Source: Gammaproteobacteria bacterium | GTDB lineage: Bacteria; Pseudomonadota; Gammaproteobacteria; SZUA-229 | Assembly: GCA_030641945.1 (NCBI GenBank) | Contig: DAOWLL010000176.1 | Span: forward strand, 1 to 5,030 | DNA: 5,030 nt | Direction of reading: 5' to 3' | Shown: one piece after another, positions 1 through 5,030 of the stretch | Numbering within the stretch: position 1 is the stretch's first letter | Layout: every line of letters begins with the position of its first letter | Position numbers and translations under genes: made by a program | Notes under the pieces: generated by a model | What the model was told of the DNA's origin: nothing | Database searches by the model: none | What the model saw: only the letters and a program-made list of their open reading frames with translations

Positions 1-3000
1 ATATAGAACCCTTCATTGCCCCGTTCAACTGATTTTGATTATCGACCCGCGCTTTACCTTCCGCGTTAAGAATCCCAAGAATCGTCAACTGGCCGGTAAT
101 TTCAAGGCCTTTGCCCTTTTCCAGCACAACGGTTGCCTCGGCCATTTTGCCATCGTCGCTGATTATAAAGACGGTGCCGGTCCCATCCAGCCTGCCTCCG
201 GTATCAATTTCGATGTCCAGGTCTCCGCGCACAGCAAAATAGGTAATGTCATTGATTTCCCATGTGGGGCCTGCCGTCAAAGCAAGGTCTCCTCGCATAA
301 TGATGGGTGGGGGACCGGGCATCAGTTCATCCAGTCCTGCACCAATGCGTTGTAGGAATACAATCGGCGGAGGGCCACAGAGGATACATTTATTGATGTC
401 TTCTGCCGCTATGTACACCATGTTCAAAAACCCGGACAAGATGCCCACTTCTGCCTCAATGGTAAAAAGCCGTGGGATACCCAGCGAGGCTCCACCGTAG
501 AAACGCTCCTGCTGGGTGTCAAACTCAAGCCAGCCATTTTCAAGCTTATAACCAGAGTTATCCAGGCCTACGTTGATATTCTCAATTTTTCCCCTGAGAT
601 CTACCTTTCCACCCCGGTGAAGGATGAAATCCGCATCAACAGCCGTGCCGCCCATATTTTCAGGAAGAGTCATCGATCCATGTAAGACCATGTCTTGGCT
701 TCCGTCTTCTGGCTCAGAGGAGCCAATGGCCACCGACAACCCGGCAAGGCTAAACGACGCATCCTGGAAGGTGAGGCTTTGATTGCCGATCTTAAGGGCG
801 TTGATGGCAATTTCCGCATTGAGCGCATACATGGAGCCGGAGATACTAAACGAATCTTGTGTCACCTCCAGGTCAGCCACCTCGACCACAAAGTCCATGA
901 ATTGTATCATTCCATTTTCAAAGGAGATTCTCTCGGCGTCCAAGACCATGTTCTCAATACTCACAGTACCCATGCTTGGTACGGACAAAGTACCCTTGTC
1001 CACTTTAAGAGAATTCGCCTGCAAGTCCACGGTTTCCAGAGCCAGTTCGGCTTGTCCAATCTTGATATCCCCGCCAAGAAACTCTACACCATTGGCCTGC
1101 GTGACCTTGAAGTGGGTAAACAGATTTAATTGACCTGCATGAAGATAGCCCTCGATTTCGACTCCACCATTAATGATAGTCAGGCTGGAGATGCCTACAC
1201 TCATTCCTCCTACTGTCAAATCCAGGCTTGTAGAAGTCATACTGTCGGCAATCATTTGATTGGCATCGAAAACGAAATGATCGTCATACAGCGTCAAATG
1301 ACCATATAGAGGGATGTTCTCCATGTAGAGTTTGCCGGTTCCCGAAACGGTCATGGCAGTGTCGTCAATCGTAAGATCGCCACCAAAGTGGAGAAAATCA
1401 TTGATGGAGACATTGCCGCTTGCAGTATAGGTGCTTCCACCTCCGGAGACGATACTGTCTGCCACGATGGTAAGACCGCCTACCGTGTGTTCCGTCTGGT
1501 CTCCGTTGCCGGCCACAACCTGTGCGCTATTGGAAACCCCGGAACGATTTGGGATTTCATCCACTGCCTTAATGGCAAAGTAATAGGTTTGACCGACATT
1601 GAAACCGGTTAAGACCTTGTACTCGCCGGAAGCGCCCATTACAGGTGTCCAGGACTGTGAATAGACTTCTGCCTGGTCCCAGTTCAGGTCGGTAACGGGC
1701 TGATCGCTGTAACGCACTTCATAGTGATCGGCAGTGCCCACCACCCCGTCATCACCCGGAGCAGTCCATGTCAACTTCACCGTACCCAGGCCTGTTCCGG
1801 TATGTCCTGAAAGATCTGTGATATTTCCGGGCGGGATCATGTCATCGCCGGAAGATATGACTTCATAAGAGACCGGAGCACTTTCCAAGCCACCTGGAGG
1901 GTCAAGGAGACGAACCTTGACCTGCCAGTTGCCGACAATATCTGTCCGCAGGGGATAATTTGGAGTCGCAGCGTTGCCATCCACCAGATTGACGCTCCGG
2001 ACCGGACTATTCACCTCAGAGCTGTCAGGCAAGGTATAGGTCCATACATACGTGGCATAGCTTACATTGCCGATACCGCTCATGCTGCCAAATCCTGTCA
2101 GGCTTCCGAATTGCTCCACCTGATTCCCATCAGTCTGAATGTTGATCCCTTGGATGGCATTACCGATCACCTCATATGCTTTCTGTTCTGAAAATACGGA
2201 TTCCGTGATCTTTAGTTGAATCCGGTACTCTCCGGGCCAATCAGTAGGAACTTCACAGACATCGACATCTACAGTGCCATTGACCATTTCAACGTGCAAA
2301 ACGCCGCTGCTGTGCAAGAAGCCGTACGGCTTTTCACATATCCAATGGTAGCTCACTGTCCCGTTGCCGTTACCGGTTATCGTGCCGGATGCCTCTATGT
2401 TGCCGCCCACCTCGGTCTGCGCGTCGCTTAGTTCAATACTGACAGAGGTGACTTCTCCAGGAGTAACTGTATAACTCTTTTTATTGGATCTTACTTCCGG
2501 TGTCTGCTGTACCGTGAGGTGCGCTTCTCCCCAGTCACCGGGCATGTCAGTCGGCAAAACATAAGCCGGCACTGTAACAGAACCGTCTGTCATGACCGCA
2601 TTCTGAAGTGGGCTGTGGTACCACGTGGCATTAGGCCTCTTCACGTGCCATTGATACCAGACCTGTCCGGTGCCTTCTCCTGTCATGGCCCCGCTCGCAA
2701 GTATTTCCTGGCCCTGCATGATTTGATTGGATGAGATTTGAATATCGGCTGAAATGACCAAAGGATCCAATGGTCCACACTGTCCGGCACGGACCGGCCA
2801 AACGTAGTAGTTGTAGGACTTATTGCTGAAAAACACGTAGCCGTAGCTCATGAAGACGTTCCACGCATAGTCCGTATGGTAGACGTCGGTAGTAGCCGAC
2901 CAGTAATAGGACGACTGCACATTGAAAAAAGGGTACTCCTGCGGCAGGGCCGGGTTGTATCGCGAACGGTCAATCAGACTGAACAGTTCTTTTCTGTTAG

Positions 3001-3340
3001 GCAGCCGCCAGTCATCATAACCTCCTGCCGAGCAACTATAGTTACCGGGATTTGCATTAAAATCCGCTACCACATCAAAGGCGCCCTGCCAGATCCTTGC
3101 CCCGAAGCAATTGGCGTCTTTGAGCCACATCAGGCTGGTCAGGTTGTCAGTCACCGTGCCGTCGGCATTGTCCGTAAACCTGGGAGAGGGCCAACTGATG
3201 CCACGCCGCAAATCTCCGTCATCACCTGTCCCATAACTGGCCGTCTGTCCTGTCCGCCAAGTCCGAGCGGGTTGGGCATGAGCCATTGAAGAAATACACA
3301 AAACACTCAACGCCAGCAACAACATCCCTGCTGTCTTCAT
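1..3340 (-). CDS. Large secreted multidomain protein with N-terminal DUF1566 lectin-like domain, Ig-like repeats and FN3 (3' end outside window)
   Basis: The frame is open for 1113 codons from the ATG at 3340 to the window edge, so the C-terminus is missing. Residues 1-22 are a signal peptide (MKTAGMLLLA start, hydrophobic core, AHA then Q), so the protein is exported. Residues 50-187 are a DUF1566 / Lcl C-terminal domain: 'DNADGTVTDNL', 'LMWLKDA', 'DWRLPNRKEL', 'YYWSATT' and a closing 'WPVRAGQ'. This is a C-type-lectin-like fold used as a DGR target. Residues 193-494 are three Ig-like repeats of about 100 residues, 500-611 an FN3 domain ('VKLTWTAPGDDG', 'YYFAIKAVDE'), and 618-874 a beta-rich region of short strand repeats resembling AsmA-like or filamentous surface proteins. 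From 875 on it stays beta-rich, with a CILC motif at 985-988. The start is preceded by a weak GGTGG five bases upstream. It lies 55 bp behind the truncated avd and is probably co-transcribed. A role in surface display or binding is inferred; the ligand is unknown. Confidence 0.9.
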   Translation of the reverse strand, partial: MKTAGMLLLALSVLCISSMAHAQPARTWRTGQTASYGTGDDGDLRRGISWPSPRFTDNADGTVTDNLTSLMWLKDANCFGARIWQGAFDVVADFNANPGNYSCSAGGYDDWRLPNRKELFSLIDRSRYNPALPQEYPFFNVQSSYYWSATTDVYHTDYAWNVFMSYGYVFFSNKSYNYYVWPVRAGQCGPLDPLVISADIQISSNQIMQGQEILASGAMTGEGTGQVWYQWHVKRPNATWYHSPLQNAVMTDGSVTVPAYVLPTDMPGDWGEAHLTVQQTPEVRSNKKSYTVTPGEVTSVSIELSDAQTEVGGNIEASGTITGNGNGTVSYHWICEKPYGFLHSSGVLHVEMVNGTVDVDVCEVPTDWPGEYRIQLKITESVFSEQKAYEVIGNAIQGINIQTDGNQVEQFGSLTGFGSMSGIGNVSYATYVWTYTLPDSSEVNSPVRSVNLVDGNAATPNYPLRTDIVGNWQVKVRLLDPPGGLESAPVSYEVISSGDDMIPPGNITDLSGHTGTGLGTVKLTWTAPGDDGVVGTADHYEVRYSDQPVTDLNWDQAEVYSQSWTPVMGASGEYKVLTGFNVGQTYYFAIKAVDEIPNRSGVSNSAQVVAGNGDQTEHTVGGLTIVADSIVSGGGSTYTASGNVSINDFLHFGGDLTIDDTAMTVSGTGKLYMENIPLYGHLTLYDDHFVFDANQMIADSMTSTSLDLTVGGMSVGISSLTIINGGVEIEGYLHAGQLNLFTHFKVTQANGVEFLGGDIKIGQAELALETVDLQANSLKVDKGTLSVPSMGTVSIENMVLDAERISFENGMIQFMDFVVEVADLEVTQDSFSISGSMYALNAEIAINALKIGNQSLTFQDASFSLAGLSVAIGSSEPEDGSQDMVLHGSMTLPENMGGTAVDADFILHRGGKVDLRGKIENINVGLDNSGYKLENGWLEFDTQQERFYGGASLGIPRLFTIEAEVGILSGFLNMVYIAAEDINKCILCGPPPIVFLQRIGAGLDELMPGPPPIIMRGDLALTAGPTWEINDITYFAVRGDLDIEIDTGGRLDGTGTVFIISDDGKMAEATVVLEKGKGLEITGQLTILGILNAEGKARVDNQNQLNGAMKGSI
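1859..2764 (-). repeat. Three tandem Ig-like domain repeats within the large gene
   Basis: Residues ~193-292, ~296-391 and ~395-494 share one pattern: a first strand beginning with I, then a 'G..tG.G.G.V.Y.W' core (GEGTGQVWYQW, GNGNGTVSYHW, GIGNVSYATYVW), then a loop, a conserved 'DG' or 'NG' strand, then 'lptDmPGDW', 'vptDWPGEY' or 'lrtDIVGNW', closing on a short strand ending in Y.V. The repeats are diverged at protein level, so they are an old duplication rather than a recent one. Such arrays usually serve as stalks in secreted or surface proteins. They sit directly behind the variable lectin-like domain and in front of the FN3 domain. Confidence 0.75.
2780..2920 (-). repeat. DGR-type variable region VR1, internal to the large gene
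   Basis: This is codons 141-187 of the large gene. It aligns with the end of the short DUF1566 gene (3656-3799). A 35-base block (2888-2922) is identical between the two. After it, 13 codons differ while the codons between them are the same, apart from one synonymous GCC/GCT. Variable residues in this copy are D152, V153, H155, D157, Y158, N161, F163, Y166, Y168, F170, F171, N173 and N177. Ten of the 13 differing codons keep their third base (C or T), as expected if each came from an AAC or AAT codon in a template. Selective mutagenesis of template adenines is the known DGR mechanism; assigning it here is inference, since no template is in view. Confidence 0.8.
3038..3078 (-). repeat. 41-base block identical to 3926-3966 in the paralogous gene
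   Basis: This stretch encodes 'DVVADFNANPGNY' in both DUF1566 genes and is identical over 41 bases, including synonymous positions. DNA further toward the start of the domain ('GTVTDNLT.LMWLKDA.C.GAR.WQ') is also nearly the same. The ~38 codons that follow, up to the variable region, are clearly diverged. Identity between the two genes is therefore patchy rather than even. Confidence 0.8.
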
Positions 3341-3395
3341 ACGTACCACCAAGCTTACTCGTTACGTTTGTTATGGTTTTGCTTTCAAGTCGCCA

Positions 3396-3620
3396 TTATT
3401 TCATACTTAGCGCTGTTCCTTTAACCTTCTCAAGAGTCGCAATCTTGTCTCTATCCGAATTGACCATGATAATCAGTCGCACGATTTGCCTGGATATATC
3501 ACGGAGATCGCTGCCTAAGGTATATTTATGATATCTTGAGAAGTTTCTGACCGTATTCTCAAGATAAACCGAGAGATCAAAGGCATTGCGGTATATTGGC
3601 AGATGTTCGTATTGAGCCAT
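3396..3620 (-). pseudogene. avd: Truncated DGR accessory variability determinant (Avd)
   Basis: The 74-residue product begins MAQYEHLPIYRNAFDLSVYL and contains 'NFSRYHKYTLGSDLRDISR' followed by 'VRLII..NSDRDK'. This is the signature of DGR Avd proteins, four-helix-bundle partners of DGR reverse transcriptases that bind the template RNA and are needed for mutagenic retrohoming. Family members are usually about 110-130 residues. Here homology stops near 'DKIATLEKVKG' and a TAA follows shortly, so roughly the last two helices are missing. I could not recover them in any frame of the 55 bases before the next gene. There is no clear Shine-Dalgarno upstream (the bases before the ATG are T-rich). 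The gene starts 32 bp after the short DUF1566 gene, the usual DGR order of target then avd, but where template and reverse transcriptase would follow, the large target gene lies instead. Family identity is solid; loss of function is inferred from the truncation. Confidence 0.82.
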
Positions 3621-3652
3621 AGAAAAAATAGTCGAATATTCAAATCATCAAA

Positions 3653-4264
3653 TCACTGTCCAGCACGGACCGGCCAAACGTAGAAGTAGTCGTAGGACTT
3701 ACCGCTGTAGTACACGCTGCCGAAGCTCATGTAGACGAACCACGCGCAGTTCGTATTGTATGCGCAGGTAGTAGCCGACCAGTAATAGGACGACTGCACA
3801 TATGTAAAGCCCTGACTGTTGAGCCACGCCGCAGGCGAGGACTCTTCAGCGTTAACAAGGGTTTCAAGTTCAACTATATTGGGCAGAACCCAGTCAGTGT
3901 AATTTGCCGTGTAATCCGTGCAATCATAGTTACCGGGATTTGCATTAAAATCCGCTACCACATCAAGGGCGCTCTGCCAGGTCCTTGCCCCTAAGCAACT
4001 GGCGTCTTTGAGCCACATCAGGCCGGTCAGGTTGTCTGTCACCGTGCCGTCGCCGTTGTCCACAAACCGCGGCTCCGGCCATTGAACGCCTGCCTGGATC
4101 TCTCCGTCCTGGCCGGTGCCGTTGCAGTCGATCACATTGCCACTGGAGTCATAACAGGTTGTCTGGCCTGTCCTCGACAGGTCAACCGTCCCGCCAAAGG
4201 ACAGTACAGGCAATGCCATGATAAAGACCGCTGTCATAAATACAATCGGTTTTGTCCTGATCAT
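3653..4264 (-). CDS. Secreted DUF1566 (Lcl C-terminal domain) protein, probable DGR target
   Basis: The product is 203 residues with a signal peptide (MIRTKPIVFMTAVFIMALPV, then LSFGG). After a short linker (RTGQTTCYDSSGN) the DUF1566 domain covers residues ~60-203: 'DNGDGTVTDNLTGLMWL', 'DWVLPNIVELETLVN', 'SSYYWSATT' and a terminal 'VWPVRAGQ'. The domain ends exactly at the protein end, which is the normal layout of a DGR target with a C-type-lectin fold. The start at 4264 is preferred over an in-frame ATG 16 codons upstream because it has an AAGGA site at good spacing and begins the signal peptide directly. Residues 156-203 form the variable region. Cysteines at 37, 47, 90, 115, 167 and 173 could pair once exported. 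It is followed after 32 bp by the avd remnant. The binding target is unknown. Confidence 0.9.
   Translation of the reverse strand: MIRTKPIVFMTAVFIMALPVLSFGGTVDLSRTGQTTCYDSSGNVIDCNGTGQDGEIQAGVQWPEPRFVDNGDGTVTDNLTGLMWLKDASCLGARTWQSALDVVADFNANPGNYDCTDYTANYTDWVLPNIVELETLVNAEESSPAAWLNSQGFTYVQSSYYWSATTCAYNTNCAWFVYMSFGSVYYSGKSYDYFYVWPVRAGQ
3656..3799 (-). repeat. DGR-type variable region VR2, at the 3' end of the short target gene
   Basis: Codons 156-203 of the short DUF1566 gene are the counterpart of VR1. Variable residues here are C167, A168, N170, N172, C173, F176, Y178, F181, S183, Y185, Y186, G188 and D192. The conserved frame between them ('SSYYWSATT', 'AW', 'MS', 'KS', 'YVWPVRAGQ') is the same in VR1 down to the nucleotide, with one synonymous exception. 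This copy is one codon longer than VR1: an extra TTC, F194, just before 'YVWPVR'. The TGA stop follows immediately, the canonical place for a DGR variable region. Confidence 0.8.
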
Positions 4265-4272
4265 TTGGTTTT

Positions 4273-4277
4273 TCCTT
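4273..4277 (-). promoter_or_regulatory. Ribosome binding site of the short DUF1566 gene
   Basis: On the minus strand AAGGA lies 8 bases ahead of the ATG at 4264. It decides the start: the alternative in-frame ATG at 4312 would place charged residues before the signal peptide and has no comparable site. A possible sigma-70 promoter just upstream (TTGATG, 16 bases, TAACTT) is too weak at the -10 to be called. Confidence 0.65.
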
Positions 4278-4327
4278 TTCAGAAAAGTTACAATGGTCAT
4301 ATCAGGCATCAACTTTCTACATTATTT

Positions 4328-4438
4328 ACTGGATATTCGATATAAGCCATTTTTACGTCTAAAGTGCCTATATATTGTGATCAGATGGCGTAAGGTATAC
4401 AACATGTGGTATGCAATTTCTTATATCAAATATCCAGT
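4328..4438. repeat. 19-bp inverted repeat pair enclosing 73 bp
   Basis: The arm at 4328-4346 (ACTGGATATTCGATATAAG) and the reverse complement of 4420-4438 match at 18 of 19 bases. The enclosed 73 bp holds no gene. The right arm contains the stop codon of the transposase remnant, and the left arm ends 64 bp upstream of the short DUF1566 start. No target-site duplication is obvious next to the arms. It could be the ends of a small non-autonomous element, part of the transposon end, or a large stem-loop or regulator site. A simple intrinsic terminator is unlikely because the loop is long and no U-tract follows. Confidence 0.6.
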
Positions 4439-4774
4439 CAGATCAATGTCAAGGTCAAGGTGAAATTTGAGGATGAAGCTGAAATCCGGAGGCGGCTTTA
4501 TTTGTTTCTCACATAGTCCGAAATCCTCAAGGATTTTCCGGATTACATCGGCTTGGAATTTGGCAATGAATCTGATGATTTTCATCTCGACATGACAGCG
4601 TGGACACTTAAGCGGATCAACTTCCCATACTTTTCTGATACACTCCCGCCAAGTCTTGCAAGGAATGCGGCGACCCTGTTGCCGTGGCACCGCCACATGG
4701 GGGCTGCGCATGCGATTATGGAAACAGGGAAAGATCCTGCTCTTTGCGCTGAGATGAAGCGGGTGATACGTGTT
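4421..4774 (-). pseudogene. C-terminal remnant of an IS91-like (Y2) transposase
   Basis: The open stretch ends in TAA at 4421 and contains 'TWRECIRKVWEVDPLKCPRC' followed by 'VEMKIIRFI' and 'VIRKILEDFGL', then a proline-rich tail (KPPPDFSF). This is the well-known C-terminal end of IS91-type rolling-circle transposases: a tryptophan segment, then 'EVDPL.CP.C...MKII.FI', then 'VI.KIL..LGL'. Upstream, the frame is cut by a TGA at 4775-4777, and I see no catalytic 'HxH' or YxxxY motif in the window. It is therefore a fragment or decayed copy. Its presence marks past transposition next to the DGR target locus. Confidence 0.75.
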
Positions 4775-4808
4775 TCAGTCTGCACTTTCAGGGTTGATAC
4801 GCCGGCTT

Positions 4809-5030
4809 TTACCAACTGCTTTTTAAAGCTAAATTGCTGCCGCAATGAAAGCCTTTGTCTATTTTATCTGCTGTTTCCTCTATTGAATCATGAGGAACCA
4901 GGCGTATAATTGACCCCTGAGGCAGTGATCCGAGGAACCGTGCAGTAAAAGAGGATCTTTTGTTTGCTTTAAGTCGCATGCGTCTTGTAAACGTACGCGG
5001 CTTATAAAAGACGCTTGCAGTATCCATAAC
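4809..5030 (-). other. Unrecognised open frame, possibly decayed transposase-linked DNA
   Basis: An open frame enters from the right edge (first ATG at 5027) and ends with TAA at 4809, 73 codons in view. It contains 'SVFYKPRTFTRRMRLKANK' and 'RLVPHDSIEETADKIDKG'. I do not recognise a family. The FYKP and NKR.SFTA stretches faintly recall the segment before the C-terminal domain of IS91-type transposases, but the match is too weak to claim. It could be a remnant of the same element or the end of another gene that begins outside the window. The other minus-strand frames here are interrupted. Confidence 0.25.

Noticed and set aside
35..1129. Several plus-strand open frames of 70-144 codons opposite the large gene
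   Set aside because: The minus-strand frame is continuous for 1113 codons with clear signal peptide and domains; the plus-strand frames overlap one another and show no domain.
3341..3395. Template repeat or missing avd C-terminus in the gap before the large gene
   Set aside because: The 55 bases match neither the variable regions nor the usual Avd C-terminal motifs in any frame.
2876..3531. Plus-strand frames opposite the DUF1566 domain and avd
   Set aside because: They are shadows of recognised minus-strand genes.
3396..3620. Calling the 74-residue gene a generic four-helix-bundle (S23 / 23S rRNA intervening sequence) protein
   Set aside because: The fold is shared, but the 'SRYHKYTLG..LR' motif and the position after a variable DUF1566 gene point specifically to DGR Avd.
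4328..4438. Intrinsic terminator for the transposase gene
   Set aside because: The loop would be 73 bases, the stem is AT-rich and no T-run follows.
4582..4845. Minus-strand open frame of 87 codons overlapping the transposase remnant in another frame
   Set aside because: It does not contain the transposase motifs and resembles no family I recognise; part of it might be a frameshifted upstream piece, but this cannot be supported.
4553..4909. Plus-strand open frame of 118 codons opposite the transposase remnant
   Set aside because: The minus strand carries the recognisable 'EVDPLKCPRC' transposase end; the plus-strand product shows no domain.

Overview
The window carries genes on the minus strand only, in the order: transposase remnant (right edge), a short secreted DUF1566 protein, a truncated avd gene, and a very large secreted protein that runs off the left edge. 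The DUF1566 proteins with the 'DNGDGTVTDNLTGLMWLKDA' style, the Avd homologue and the IS91-type transposase end are the kind of mix seen in Desulfobacterota and in large sulfur-cycling Gammaproteobacteria. That placement is an inference from family resemblance, not proven here.

The main result is the remains of, or a remote target locus for, a diversity-generating retroelement (DGR). Two genes, at 3653-4264 and 1-3340, each contain a DUF1566 (Lcl C-terminal, C-type-lectin-like) domain. The last ~47 codons of these two domains (3656-3799 and 2780-2920) are almost identical in DNA except at 13 codons. At those codons the changes fall mostly on the first two bases of NNC/NNT codons, which is the footprint left by adenine-directed mutagenic retrohoming. 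A truncated avd gene (accessory variability determinant, the partner of DGR reverse transcriptase) lies between the two targets. No reverse transcriptase and no template repeat are visible, so the diversifying machinery is either outside the window or lost.

The left gene is the unusual one. DGR variable regions normally end a protein. Here the variable region is at residues 141-187 of a protein at least 1113 residues long, and it is followed by three Ig-like repeats, an FN3 domain and a long beta-rich region. At the codon where the short paralogue has its stop (TGA), the large gene has TGT and reads on. It looks like a diversified lectin-like head placed at the N-terminus of a long secreted stalk.

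Right of the short DUF1566 gene is a 19-bp inverted repeat with one mismatch (4328-4346 / 4420-4438). Beyond it is the C-terminal end of an IS91-like transposase that is cut by a stop codon. The rightmost ~220 bases hold only an open frame I do not recognise.
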